From Candidatus Cryptobacteroides gallistercoris (lineage in GTDB: Bacteria > Bacteroidota > Bacteroidia > Bacteroidales > UBA932), in assembly GCA_017694835.1 (NCBI GenBank), contig JADIMJ010000035.1, positions 1-32,364 on the forward strand: a stretch of 32,364 nucleotides of DNA, read 5' to 3'. How positions within the stretch are numbered: position 1 is the stretch's first letter; each line of letters starts with the position of its first letter. Of the stretch, positions 1 through 8,300 are shown piece after piece. A program made the translations under genes and the position numbers. Below the pieces are notes generated by a model, which had not been told where the DNA came from, did not search any database, and was given only the letters and a program-made list of their open reading frames with translations.

Positions 1-10
1 TTTAAATCCA

Positions 11-17
11 AGGAGGT
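11..17 (+). promoter_or_regulatory. Strong Shine-Dalgarno site of ilvE
   Basis: AGGAGGT lies 5 nt before the ATG at 23. Most gene starts in this window have no such site, as is usual in Bacteroidota, so this one is notable and fixes the start. The gene's promoter lies outside the window. Confidence 0.7.
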
Positions 18-22
18 ACAAC

Positions 23-1057
23 ATGGCAAACATAGACTGGTCAAAGCTGACTTTCTCCTACACGAAGACCAACACAATCCTGACATGCATGTTCAGGGAC
101 GGGAAGTGGGGAGAGGTCGAAAGCCACACTAACGACGACATCACCATCAGTTCCTTTGCCGGAGCACTGCACTACAGCATCGAATGTTTCGAGGGGCTGA
201 AGGCATTCCGGAACAAGGACGGCAGAATCAGCATCTTCAGACCTGATGAAAATGCAGCCAGGCTGCAGAGGTCGGCGAAATTCCTTGGAATCGAAGCGCC
301 GTCCACAGAAATGTTCATTGACATGTGTATCCGCTGTGTAAAGGAAAATCTTGACTTCCTCCCTCCTTACGGCTCGCACGCATCCCTGTACCTCAGGCCT
401 ACGCTCATAGGCATCAATCCGCAGCTGGGCGTCAACTCATCGAAGGACTGCCTGTTCATGATGCTCTGCTCTCCTGTCGGAGCCTATACCGGAGGAAATC
501 TTGAGCCTATCAATGTAGTCATAGCCAGAAACTACGACAGGGCCGCGCCAAACGGCTGCGGATGCTACAAGCTGGGCGGCAACTATGCGGCATCACTCTG
601 CTCCTACAACATCGCCCATCAGCTCGGATACAAGGCTGTGCTCTACCTTGACCCGGCACAGAAAAAATACATTGACGAGTTCAACTCGTCCAACTTCTTC
701 GCCATCAGAGGAAACACATACATCACTCCGAAGTCGGACTCCATACTGCCTTCAATCACCAACAAGTCACTCGAGGCCGCAGCCAGGTACCTCGGCATGG
801 AAGTCGAGAGAAGACAGATTGAAGTCGGGGAACTCAGCACTTTCGAAGAAACAGGGGAATGCGGCACAGCCGTAGTGATTACCCCGGTCTACCAGATAGA
901 CGACAAGCCGTTCCTCGAGTCGGAAGAAGTCACTTCATACCGGTTCGGGTCAAAGACGGAATGCGGGCCGAAGAGCCTCAGGCTATACAACATGATTACA
1001 GGCATCCAGTACGGGGAAACCGAAGACCCGTTCGGCTGGTGCATATTCGTTGACTGA
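23..1057 (+). CDS. ilvE: Branched-chain amino acid aminotransferase
   Basis: This 344-residue PLP enzyme of the class IV aminotransferase fold reversibly moves the amino group between glutamate and the 2-oxo acids of leucine, isoleucine and valine in the cytoplasm. The PLP-binding lysine is K183 in the segment CYKLGGNYAAS, and further class IV blocks are visible (SSFAGALHYSIECFEGLKAF near residue 43, LYLRPTLIG near 122). The length matches the usual bacterial form. The ATG at 23 is chosen because a strong Shine-Dalgarno site precedes it. The gene stands alone on this strand and faces lptG; a terminator hairpin follows it. A D-amino acid aminotransferase is a less likely alternative because the long branched-chain-type N-terminal half is present. 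Confidence 0.95.
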   Translation: MANIDWSKLTFSYTKTNTILTCMFRDGKWGEVESHTNDDITISSFAGALHYSIECFEGLKAFRNKDGRISIFRPDENAARLQRSAKFLGIEAPSTEMFIDMCIRCVKENLDFLPPYGSHASLYLRPTLIGINPQLGVNSSKDCLFMMLCSPVGAYTGGNLEPINVVIARNYDRAAPNGCGCYKLGGNYAASLCSYNIAHQLGYKAVLYLDPAQKKYIDEFNSSNFFAIRGNTYITPKSDSILPSITNKSLEAAARYLGMEVERRQIEVGELSTFEETGECGTAVVITPVYQIDDKPFLESEEVTSYRFGSKTECGPKSLRLYNMITGIQYGETEDPFGWCIFVD

Positions 1058-1100
1058 CGGCATCGGTGTCATGGCCGCACAGGCCGCTCCCGGCACTGGT

Positions 1101-1152
1101 CCGGCTCCGGGCAATTTGGTGATTCATGCCAAAGCCCGGAGCCGGTCATTTA
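1101..1152 (+). terminator. Hairpin terminator after ilvE
   Basis: A perfect 12-bp GC-rich inverted repeat (CCGGCTCCGGGC at 1101-1112, GCCCGGAGCCGG at 1134-1145) carries an inner TTTGG/CCAAA stem and is followed on the plus strand by the T-rich stretch TCATTTATTTA. It fits an intrinsic terminator for ilvE. The tail runs into the stop codon of the convergent lptG gene. The minus-strand side has no T tract, so I call it one-directional. Confidence 0.75.
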
Positions 1153-2241
1153 TTTAGGGGCTATCCTGTACAGGAAGCCTGCGATAAAGGCAAACAGGAT
1201 ATTAGGCACCCAGAGCGCTATTCCCGGAGGCAGAAAGTCCGTATACACGAACATCTGGCTGAAACGGAGGAACAATATGTAGGAAAAGCTGAGCGCTATG
1301 CCTATTCCTATGTTCCAGCCGATTCCTCCCCTCCTCTTTTTAGAAGAAAGCGCCACTCCCATTATGGTAAGGATGAATGCCGAGAACGGCAGGGCAAAAC
1401 GGGTATGCTTTTCAATGAGTGCGACTTTGACATTGGCGTCACCCCTCATCTTCTGGATGGCAATCATTTCGTTGAGGTCCTTGTAAGAAAGGGTCTCTAC
1501 TTCCCCGTGCTGTATATACAGGTCATTTACACTCAAGTCTATGACAGTGTCAAGCTGTGCGCCGCTGCGGACCCTGTCACCGAGAGCCGAGGTGTAATCC
1601 CGTATGAAATATTTCCTGAGCGACCAGCAGGAAGCCGTGCTGTCCCAGACTGCCGTTTCAGCCGAAAGCTTGGACACGAGCTTGTTGTCCTTGATTCTTT
1701 CGAGCGTGAACCGGTAGGCCGTATTGTTCCAGGAGCTGAATGATTCCACATAGACAAATTCACCGGGAGCAATCTGGTAATGTATGTTGCGGGCTGTCTT
1801 CTTGTTGTGCCCCTTGATATACTTTGCCTCGAACTCAACCCGGGTCGCATTGGACTGAGGTATGACGAACAGGTTGAGACACAGGGAGAACATGGCGATG
1901 AGCGTAGCGGAGACTATATACGGCACCATCATCCGGTGGAAACTGATGCCGCATGACAGAATTGCCACAATCTCGGAATCAGCGGCCATCTTCGAGGTGA
2001 AGAAAATCACAGTGATGAACACGAACAGAGGACTGAACATGTTCATGAAATACGGAATGAAATTCAGATAATAGTCAAAGATTATGGCCGTGAGCGGAGC
2101 CTCGTTGCTCACGAAGTCATCGATTTTCTCGCTGATGTCAAAGATTATCACGATGCCGATGATAAGCAGCAGCGCGATAAAAAAGGTGAATATGAATTTC
2201 TTGATTATATAAAGATCAAGCAGTCTCGGTTTCAGTTCCAT
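1150..2241 (-). CDS. LptF/LptG-family lipopolysaccharide export permease
   Basis: This 363-residue inner-membrane protein belongs to the YjgP/YjgQ family. These permeases form the membrane part of the LptB2FG transporter, which pulls lipopolysaccharide out of the inner membrane. The N-terminal start (LDLYIIKKFIFTFFIALLL) is typical of the family. Hydrophobic segments lie near residues 12-32, 55-80 and 100-125, followed by a large periplasmic middle and a C-terminal membrane block from about residue 285. It sits 41 nt downstream of tgt on the same strand, an arrangement I associate with Bacteroidota. LptF and LptG are homologous, so I leave the symbol empty, although the tgt-linked copy is often labelled LptG. 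Confidence 0.88.
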   Translation of the reverse strand: MELKPRLLDLYIIKKFIFTFFIALLLIIGIVIIFDISEKIDDFVSNEAPLTAIIFDYYLNFIPYFMNMFSPLFVFITVIFFTSKMAADSEIVAILSCGISFHRMMVPYIVSATLIAMFSLCLNLFVIPQSNATRVEFEAKYIKGHNKKTARNIHYQIAPGEFVYVESFSSWNNTAYRFTLERIKDNKLVSKLSAETAVWDSTASCWSLRKYFIRDYTSALGDRVRSGAQLDTVIDLSVNDLYIQHGEVETLSYKDLNEMIAIQKMRGDANVKVALIEKHTRFALPFSAFILTIMGVALSSKKRRGGIGWNIGIGIALSFSYILFLRFSQMFVYTDFLPPGIALWVPNILFAFIAGFLYRIAPK

Positions 2242-2282
2242 ATCCCGATGGTTTAATTTCCAGACGCAATGGGGGTCAATTC

Positions 2283-3413
2283 CTACAGCCTTGTCATCAC
2301 CCGTCTGACAGTTTCATTCTTCCATGAAGCGAAGTCGCCGGCAGCGATGTGCCTGCGCGCTTCCCGGACAAGGTCAAGATAAAAAGCCAGATTATGCTCG
2401 CTGGCAATCTGTCCGGCAAAGATTTCCCCGGCGACGAACAGATGACGCAGATATGCCTTGCTGTATGTCCTGTCGACGAATGACGAACCTTTCGGGTCGA
2501 GGGGAGAAAAATCGTCGGCCCATTTCAGGTTCCTCATGTTCATGATGCCGTCCCATGTAAATATCATGCCGTTGCGCCCGTTGCGGGTAGGCATGACGCA
2601 GTCGAACATGTCGACTCCCCTGGCAATTCCTTCCAGAATGTTGGCCGGCGTGCCGACTCCCATGAGATATCTCGGCTTGTCATCCGGCAGAATCGGGCAG
2701 ACGACCTCGAGCATTTCGTACATCTGCTCCGTCGTCTCCCCCACTGACAGGCCTCCGATGGCGTAGCCCTCCCTGTCAAGGGATGCGGCATGCTCGGCAG
2801 CCTCCCGCCTCAGGTCAGGATACACGCATCCCTGCACAATCGGGAAAAAGGTCTGTGAATACCCGTACAGAGGTTCCGTAGCGTCAAAATGCCTTATGCA
2901 TCTCTCAAGCCAGGACTTTGTCAGATTCAAAGACTTCCTAGCATAGTCCCATGAAGCGTCTCCGGGTGTGCATTCGTCAAGGGCCATTATTATGTCCCCG
3001 CCGATAATCCTCTGCGTATCTACATTATTTTCGGGAGTGAAGACATGCCTGGAGCCGTCTATATGCGACCGGAATGTGCATCCGTCCGGAGTCAGTTTCC
3101 TGATGGGGGAAAGGGAAAAGACCTGGAATCCTCCGCTGTCTGTCAGAATCGGCCTGTCCCATGAAATGAACCTGTGGAGTCCGCCTGCCCTGCGCAGGAT
3201 GTCAAGTCCCGGACGAAGATAGAGGTGATAGGTGTTGCCCAGAATGATTTCCGCGCCGATGTCTTCTTTCAAATTCCTGTGATAGATGCCTTTGACAGAC
3301 CCGACAGTGCCCACAGGCATGAAAATCGGGGTCTCTATGGTACCATGGTCCGTCGTTATAACGCCGCAGCGGGCGGACGAGGCGGCATCAGCATGTGTCT
3401 TGACAAATTTCAT
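2283..3413 (-). CDS. tgt: tRNA-guanine transglycosylase (queuosine pathway)
   Basis: The enzyme exchanges guanine 34 in the anticodon of GUN tRNAs for a queuosine precursor. Numbering from the ATG at 3413 (376 aa), the DSGGFQVFS block contains catalytic D92, the DCVMPTRNGR block contains nucleophile D271, and GGLSVGE and RYLMGVGTP are also present. I chose 3413 because the product then begins MKFVKTHADA, as expected for the family; the upstream ATG at 3446 would add 11 unusual residues and lies ahead of the likely -7 box. The family's zinc site is not intact: the usual C-x-C-x-x-C after the SPLDP segment reads GSSFVD here, while the partner histidine (H340, SEHNLAFYL) remains. It heads an operon with the LptF/G permease. 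Confidence 0.93.
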   Translation of the reverse strand: MKFVKTHADAASSARCGVITTDHGTIETPIFMPVGTVGSVKGIYHRNLKEDIGAEIILGNTYHLYLRPGLDILRRAGGLHRFISWDRPILTDSGGFQVFSLSPIRKLTPDGCTFRSHIDGSRHVFTPENNVDTQRIIGGDIIMALDECTPGDASWDYARKSLNLTKSWLERCIRHFDATEPLYGYSQTFFPIVQGCVYPDLRREAAEHAASLDREGYAIGGLSVGETTEQMYEMLEVVCPILPDDKPRYLMGVGTPANILEGIARGVDMFDCVMPTRNGRNGMIFTWDGIMNMRNLKWADDFSPLDPKGSSFVDRTYSKAYLRHLFVAGEIFAGQIASEHNLAFYLDLVREARRHIAAGDFASWKNETVRRVMTRL

Positions 3414-3434
3414 CCGAAATCTTTTTTCAAACTT

Positions 3435-3442
3435 CAAAGATA
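3435..3442 (-). promoter_or_regulatory. Likely -7 element of the tgt promoter
   Basis: The minus strand reads TATCTTTG, a perfect match to the Bacteroidota TAnnTTTG box, 22 nt before the tgt ATG. No TTTG-like -33 element is visible at the expected distance, so the call rests on the -7 box and its position in a divergent intergenic region. Confidence 0.45.
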
Positions 3443-3464
3443 GCAAAAGTTGAAGAAATACTCG

Positions 3465-3472
3465 TATATTTG
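3465..3472 (+). promoter_or_regulatory. Likely -7 element for the nucleoside transporter
   Basis: TATATTTG matches TAnnTTTG 30 nt before the ATG at 3503. A -33 element is not clear. If the box is used, translation cannot begin at the in-frame TTG at 3470. Confidence 0.4.
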
Positions 3473-3502
3473 TTCCTGCCTTATATTAATGACACAAGAC
3501 AA

Positions 3503-4813
3503 ATGAAAAGCAAAGCTGTACGCACCAGGCTTATTCTCATGAATTTCCTGCAGTTCGCCATCTGGGGTGCATACCTCACTTCCATGGGCAACTATCTCGG
3601 CAAGTCCGGACTCGGAGAAAACATAGGATGGTTCTACTCAATGCAGGGCATAGTCTCCATATTCATGCCGGCCCTCATAGGAATTGTTGCGGACAAGCTC
3701 ATGCCCGCGCAGAAAGTGCTCAGCCTCTGCCACGGAATCGCAGGAGTGGCCATGCTGGCGGCGGGATATTACGGGATGACAGCCGGAGCATCAGTGGAAT
3801 TCGGCATCCTTTTCCCCCTGTATTCCCTGAGCGTGGCCTTCTTCATGCCTACGATAGCTCTCTCCAACTCCGTGGCATATTCCATTCTCGAAGACAACGG
3901 ATACGACACAGTCAAAGACTTTCCTCCGATAAGGGTATTCGGCACAATCGGATTCATCTGCAGCATGCTTTTCGTCAACTTCATGAGAGACGGGGACGGA
4001 GTACAGTTCCAGTCCACATACTGGCAGTTCCTCACATCCGGATTCCTGGGCCTCATCCTGATGCTGTATGCGCTTTCTCTCCCGAACTGCCCCGTAAAGG
4101 CTGCCAAGGAGAAGAAAAATCTGGCCGAGGCCCTCGGGCTGAAGGCCTTTGCCCTGTTCAAGGACAGGGACATGGCTGTATTCTTCATCTTCTCCATGCT
4201 GCTCGGAGTCGCCCTGCAGATAACCAACGGCTATGCCAATCCTTTCATCACCAGCTTCAAGGCTGTCCCTGAATTCGCCGGCACATTCGGAGCGGAAAAT
4301 GCCAATGCCCTGATTTCAATTTCCCAGGTATCCGAGACCCTCGGGATACTCCTCATTCCTTTCGCGATGAAACGCTTCGGCATCAAGAATGTCATGCTGA
4401 TTGCCATGATTGCATGGGTATTCAGATTCGGACTTTTCGGCCTCGGGAATCCGGGCTCCGGCGTCTGGATGTTCATCCTCTCCATGATTGTCTATGGAGT
4501 CGCATTCGACTTCTTCAACATCTCCGGAAGCCTCTATGTCAACCAGAAGACCACCGAGGACATCCGGTCCAGCGCCCAGGGACTGTTCATGCTCATGACC
4601 AACGGCCTCGGGGCATCAATCGGGATGATCGGCGCCCAGGCCGTAGTCAACAGCTTCACCCATACGGAGAACATCGGGGGTGTCATCTATACCATGGGAG
4701 ACTGGAGCACGGTATGGTACATCTTCGCAGGATATGCCCTTCTGGTGGCCATACTCTTCGCCCTGATTTTCAAGGGCCCGCGCAAGGACACAGCTGCAGC
4801 CGGGAAAAACTGA
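3503..4813 (+). CDS. NupG-family nucleoside:H+ symporter (MFS)
   Basis: This 436-residue integral membrane protein has about 12 hydrophobic segments. It begins with a block typical of the NupG/XapB nucleoside-proton symporters (residues 12-30, NFLQFAIWGAYLTSMGNYL), and conserved stretches such as YSLSVAFFMPTIALSNSVAY and PPIRVFGTIGFI also fit the family. The likely role is uptake of nucleosides across the inner membrane. The start at 3503 is preferred because it lies just before the conserved N-terminus and downstream of a likely -7 box. The gene is divergent from tgt, and nearby genes give no further clue to the substrate. Exact specificity (purine, pyrimidine or xanthosine) cannot be read from the sequence. 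Confidence 0.85.
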   Translation: MKSKAVRTRLILMNFLQFAIWGAYLTSMGNYLGKSGLGENIGWFYSMQGIVSIFMPALIGIVADKLMPAQKVLSLCHGIAGVAMLAAGYYGMTAGASVEFGILFPLYSLSVAFFMPTIALSNSVAYSILEDNGYDTVKDFPPIRVFGTIGFICSMLFVNFMRDGDGVQFQSTYWQFLTSGFLGLILMLYALSLPNCPVKAAKEKKNLAEALGLKAFALFKDRDMAVFFIFSMLLGVALQITNGYANPFITSFKAVPEFAGTFGAENANALISISQVSETLGILLIPFAMKRFGIKNVMLIAMIAWVFRFGLFGLGNPGSGVWMFILSMIVYGVAFDFFNISGSLYVNQKTTEDIRSSAQGLFMLMTNGLGASIGMIGAQAVVNSFTHTENIGGVIYTMGDWSTVWYIFAGYALLVAILFALIFKGPRKDTAAAGKN

Positions 4814-4825
4814 AAGCACAGGGGC

Positions 4826-4854
4826 CCGGATTATTTTCGCACCGGATTATTTTC
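4826..4854. repeat. 16-bp tandem duplication across the DUF2807 stop codon
   Basis: CCGGATTATTTTC occurs at 4826-4838 and again at 4842-4854, a period of 16 bp. The second copy contains the TAA stop of the lipoprotein gene read on the minus strand (4847-4849). The two copies fill most of the 33-nt gap between the convergent genes. Confidence 0.85.
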
Positions 4855-5578
4855 TGCTTATTGAAGACGCTCCGGTTGCCGATACCGACCAGTCGGCATC
4901 GCCGCCGCATTTGACAGAAGATGCTCCGGATACTTCTCCGGACAGAGTGCCATTGCATACAAACCGGGCATTGCTTGCCCCGGATATGTCGATGCCGGCG
5001 ACATCCGTCTCCAGGAGATTCCCGTCCAGGCCCTTGAGCGAAGATGCTCCTGACAAGGACATGTCACATGACAGGACGCGGCCGCAAAGGCGGGCGTCAC
5101 TTGCTCCGGAAATGGCAAGATGTGCGGTATCGGCAATTATTTCCCCTCTGAAAGACGAGGCTCCGGAAAGACGGACAGACAGCTCCCCTGCCTCCATGGC
5201 CTTGTCTGCAGCAAGGCTTGATGCCCCGCTTACCTTCACTTTTGACAGACTCGGGCTGCATGGCACAATTGCCCTGACATCAAAGCCGCCCCGCACAAGA
5301 CCGAAGCCTGATGGGAATTTTACTGACAGGACCAGTTCCCCGCCCTGCTGCTCTACGGACACATAATCGATTACATTCCCGTCCGCAATGATTTTAACTG
5401 AATCTGCATCTGCGGACAGGACAGCGGATATGGCAGATGAAATGCGGAGTGAAGTATAATTGTCCGCAACGGCATGGGCCCTTGTCTCCTCGACACCGGA
5501 CAAATTGATTTCTGCTCCGCATGCGGAGACGAAGATAATTGCCGACAAAGCGGCTGCTGCAATAAAAATCTTTTTCAT
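4847..5578 (-). CDS. DUF2807 (GIN-domain) lipoprotein
   Basis: This 243-residue predicted lipoprotein has an N-terminal signal followed by a lipobox ending SAC (Cys20), so it should be lipid-anchored in the envelope. The rest fits the DUF2807 'auto-transporter adhesin head GIN domain' family, predicted to form a beta-solenoid. A [ST]GAS motif recurs six times from residue ~117 to the C-terminus (VSGASS, LSGASS, ISGASD, LSGASS, ISGASN, VSGASS, TGASS near the end), spaced about 18-22 residues apart, consistent with solenoid turns. The biochemical role of the family is not settled. The gene begins 14 nt after the M3 peptidase stop and is probably cotranscribed with it. Confidence 0.85.
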   Translation of the reverse strand: MKKIFIAAAALSAIIFVSACGAEINLSGVEETRAHAVADNYTSLRISSAISAVLSADADSVKIIADGNVIDYVSVEQQGGELVLSVKFPSGFGLVRGGFDVRAIVPCSPSLSKVKVSGASSLAADKAMEAGELSVRLSGASSFRGEIIADTAHLAISGASDARLCGRVLSCDMSLSGASSLKGLDGNLLETDVAGIDISGASNARFVCNGTLSGEVSGASSVKCGGDADWSVSATGASSISRK

Positions 5579-5592
5579 ATTCGAATCATCTT

Positions 5593-7791
5593 TTACATAT
5601 CAGACCGGACATCTGCCCGAAATGTTGCATCCGTCAGCCCCAATTTTTCCATCAGGGCCTCCGGCTGAGGGTCACGGCCCATGAAATTGCGGTACAGCAC
5701 TGACGCATCTTCCGACCCTCCGCGGGAAAGGATGTTCCTGCGGAAGGAATCGGCGGTAGCCCTGTCGAATATTCCGTTCTTCCTGAATACAGAGAACGCA
5801 TCCGCCTCCAGCACTTCCGCCCACTTGTATGAATAATAGCCCGCGGCATACCCTCCTGAAAAAATATGCCCGAACGACGGGGATATCGCAGTCCCCGGCA
5901 CATGCGGCAGCACGGCAGAGCCTTCCAGGACCTTATTCTCAAATCCGCACAAGTCCCCCGATGCCGCCATGCAGTCCGAGGCTTCTTCCATCGTATGCCA
6001 TGCCATGTCGAGTATTCCGAACTGAAGCTGCCTTACCTGCTGATACCCGGCAAGATAATTCCGGGAGGCCACTATTTTGTCCACAAGGGAATCCGGAATA
6101 ACCTCTCCGGTCCTGTAGTCCCTGGCAAATGAATCCAGAAATTCCGGCTCGCAGGCCCAGTTTTCCATTATCTGCGAAGGAAGTTCGACAAAGTCCCTTT
6201 CAACATTCGTCCCCGTCTGAGACGGATACCGGCCTTCGGCAAGAATTCCGTGGAGCGCATGGCCGAATTCATGGAGAAAAGTAGAGAATTCGTTGTGTGT
6301 CAACAGAGACGGAGATGTGGCCGACGGCTTTGTAAAATTGGTGACAATACTTATCAGCGGCCGTTCCTCCACCCCGTCACGGATGCTCTGGCCGCGGAAT
6401 TCCGTCATCCACGCACCGTCTCTCTTTGACTGACGGGGGAAGAAGTCCGCATAGAACAGGGCAAGATGCCTGCCGTTCCCGTCCTTCACATCATATACCT
6501 TTACATCCTTATGGTATACAGGAATGTCATCCCTTTCAATGAATTTCAGTCCATAAAGCCTGCCGGCAAGGCCGAAGACAGCGGATATGCAGTCCTCCAG
6601 CCTGAAATACGGCTTCAGCTGCTCCTCATTGTACGAATACCGCTCTTCCCGGCACCTCTCTGACCAGAAAGTAAAATCCCACGGCTCCAGACTTTCTCCG
6701 TCAAATCCGTGCCCGACGGCATACTCCCGCACTTCCGATACTTCCCGGCCGGCAAAGGGCAGGGTCCTGGCCAGCAGGCCGGAAAGAAATCCGTCCACTG
6801 CCCGGGGAGTCTTTGCCATCCTTTCCTCCAGGGCATAGCCGGCATATGTCCTGTATCCGAGAAGCCTTGCCATTTCAAGCCTGAGAGAAACTATTTCCCC
6901 GATGATGCCGGCATTGCCGCAGTCTCCGTCCAAAGCCCGGGAGGCCCTCGCCATATACATCTGACGGCGGAGATCCCGACGGCAGCTGAACTTCATGAAT
7001 GCATTGAAGCTCGGATATTCAAGAGTATATGCCCATCCTTCCAGTCCTCTCTCTTCAGCCGATGCCTTTCCCATATCTCTGACATAGCCAGGCAGTCCTT
7101 CAAGGCCGGACTCATCCGTTATATGGAGACAATATGCGTTGGTCGCCGCAAGTACATTCTTGCTGAACCGGATGGACAGCAGCGAGAGCTGTTCGGTATA
7201 TTCCGCGAATCTTGCCCTGGCGTCTCCTTCAAGGGCCGCACCGCTGCGGACAAACGATTTCCAGGTATCTTCCAGAAGCTTCATGCTGTCCGGCTCCAGA
7301 GAGAGTGAATCCTTCCGTTCATACACGCTCCTCACTCTCCTGAAAAGCTTTTCATTCATAAACACATACATTGAAAAGCCAGTCAGCATCGGGGAAACTT
7401 TCTCTGCTATTTCCTGCTTCTCGTCATCGGTATCCGCCTCCAGGATATTGAAAAAGACATCAGACACCCTTGACAATGCCGCTCCGCTGTACTCCAGGGC
7501 CTCCACCGTATTCTCAAACGTCGGGGCATCGGGATTGTCAGCAATGGCGTCAATTTCCGCCCTGGCCTCAGCCAGCGCCGATTCAAAGGCCGGGAGGTAA
7601 TGCCCGTTGCATATCTTGTCAAACTGCGGGGCTCCATAGGGACAAGGAGACTTGTCAAGAAGCGGGTTTGCTGTGCAGTCCGTATTTTCTGATCCCCTGT
7701 TCATATCCACAGTGCCATTGTCCATATTATTGTCCATATTACTGTCCATATTACTGTCCATTTTATTATTGCACAAGTTATTGCTGTCCAT
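5593..7791 (-). CDS. M3-family zinc oligopeptidase (Dcp/OpdA-like)
   Basis: The protein is a large zinc metallopeptidase of the M3 family (oligopeptidase A / peptidyl-dipeptidase Dcp), 732 residues from the ATG at 7791. The active site HEFGHALHG begins at H507 (zinc ligands H507 and H511, catalytic E508), and the third ligand falls in the downstream segment DFVELPSQIMENW. Family members degrade short peptides. The conserved fold begins at NPLL near residue 42. Before it lies a low-complexity Asp/Asn/Ser extension built from repeats of M-D-S-N and M-D-N-N, encoded by a 12-bp tandem array. There is no signal peptide, so the enzyme is probably cytoplasmic. The start is uncertain: in-frame ATGs occur at 7791 and in each repeat, a last one is at 7704, and a TTG lies at 7824. 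It follows the zinc-ribbon gene by 77 nt. Confidence 0.9.
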   Translation of the reverse strand: MDSNNLCNNKMDSNMDSNMDNNMDNGTVDMNRGSENTDCTANPLLDKSPCPYGAPQFDKICNGHYLPAFESALAEARAEIDAIADNPDAPTFENTVEALEYSGAALSRVSDVFFNILEADTDDEKQEIAEKVSPMLTGFSMYVFMNEKLFRRVRSVYERKDSLSLEPDSMKLLEDTWKSFVRSGAALEGDARARFAEYTEQLSLLSIRFSKNVLAATNAYCLHITDESGLEGLPGYVRDMGKASAEERGLEGWAYTLEYPSFNAFMKFSCRRDLRRQMYMARASRALDGDCGNAGIIGEIVSLRLEMARLLGYRTYAGYALEERMAKTPRAVDGFLSGLLARTLPFAGREVSEVREYAVGHGFDGESLEPWDFTFWSERCREERYSYNEEQLKPYFRLEDCISAVFGLAGRLYGLKFIERDDIPVYHKDVKVYDVKDGNGRHLALFYADFFPRQSKRDGAWMTEFRGQSIRDGVEERPLISIVTNFTKPSATSPSLLTHNEFSTFLHEFGHALHGILAEGRYPSQTGTNVERDFVELPSQIMENWACEPEFLDSFARDYRTGEVIPDSLVDKIVASRNYLAGYQQVRQLQFGILDMAWHTMEEASDCMAASGDLCGFENKVLEGSAVLPHVPGTAISPSFGHIFSGGYAAGYYSYKWAEVLEADAFSVFRKNGIFDRATADSFRRNILSRGGSEDASVLYRNFMGRDPQPEALMEKLGLTDATFRADVRSDM
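7718..7765 (-). repeat. 12-bp tandem repeats encoding the M3 peptidase N-terminus
   Basis: Four adjacent 12-bp units on the plus strand (TTGTCCATATTA twice, CTGTCCATATTA, CTGTCCATTTTA) run from 7718 to 7765, with a further detached copy at 7784-7795. On the coding strand each unit carries an in-frame ATG and encodes M-D-[SN]-N. Copy-number change would keep the frame and alter only the length of the extension and the number of possible starts. Confidence 0.9.
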
Positions 7792-7814
7792 ATTATTGCC
7801 GTATATTTCCCTTT

Positions 7815-7869
7815 GTATTGCCAATCACGAATCGTATTGCCAATTCCATGTACGACTTGTATTGTCAAT
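7815..7869 (-). repeat. Triplicated 11-bp motif ahead of the M3 peptidase gene
   Basis: The minus strand carries ATTGGCAATAC at 7815-7825 and 7834-7844 and ATTGACAATAC at 7859-7869, with periods of 19 and 25 bp. They fill the short gap between the zinc-ribbon gene and the peptidase. This could be an old degraded tandem array or repeated protein-binding sites. The last copy touches the zinc-ribbon stop codon. Confidence 0.6.
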
Positions 7870-8300
7870 CACCGGTGCGAATGTACGGATTTTTCCGGTT
7901 CATCCTCCTCATTATCCGCCAATGCGGTCTGAAGACGTGACACAGAATAGATGCGGTTCGGCGTCATGATGAACCGTATGTCGAAGCAGCAGAATTCGTC
8001 ATGGCGCCGGAACTTCCTGTAGGAAGTGACAAACGACGGATCAAAGCCCAGATGTTTCAGTTCCGTCATGTCAATCGAATCCAGTCCGAGCTTCAGCATC
8101 CGCTCAAGGATTTTGTAATTCTTATGCAAGGAATTGATTATCCTCAGCTTGACATTACGGCTATTGCGAGTCATCCGGTTGTGGTACTTGTTCTTGCAGT
8201 TCTCGCAGCAGAATTTTCTGTCTGTCCGGCCATACTGGATCTCATCCCCACATTCAAGACAGACTGCAAACTTGCGGTTATCTTCAGCTTTATATCCCAT
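7869..8300 (-). CDS. Small zinc-ribbon protein of unknown function
   Basis: This 143-residue protein carries a probable zinc-binding motif near its N-terminus: C-x-x-C at residues 14-17 (CLEC), then KFCCENCKNKYH, giving the second ligand pair near residues 31-35. A basic stretch with RNSRNVK and a mixed helical middle follow. The C-terminal part (SYRKFRRHDEFCCFDIRF, then MTPNRIYSVSRL) looks like a small folded domain. I recognise this as a type common in Bacteroidales genomes but know no established function; nucleic-acid binding is plausible from the zinc ribbon. The ATG at 8300 is the only sensible start. It is upstream of, and may be cotranscribed with, the M3 peptidase gene. Confidence 0.7.
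   Translation of the reverse strand: MGYKAEDNRKFAVCLECGDEIQYGRTDRKFCCENCKNKYHNRMTRNSRNVKLRIINSLHKNYKILERMLKLGLDSIDMTELKHLGFDPSFVTSYRKFRRHDEFCCFDIRFIMTPNRIYSVSRLQTALADNEEDEPEKSVHSHR

Noticed and set aside
1126..1743. 205-codon plus-strand open frame opposite the LptF/G gene
   Set aside because: Antisense to a clear membrane permease, begins inside the ilvE terminator, and has no recognisable domain.
3470..3502. Upstream TTG start for the nucleoside transporter
   Set aside because: It overlaps the likely -7 box TATATTTG, and the added residues do not look like the family N-terminus.
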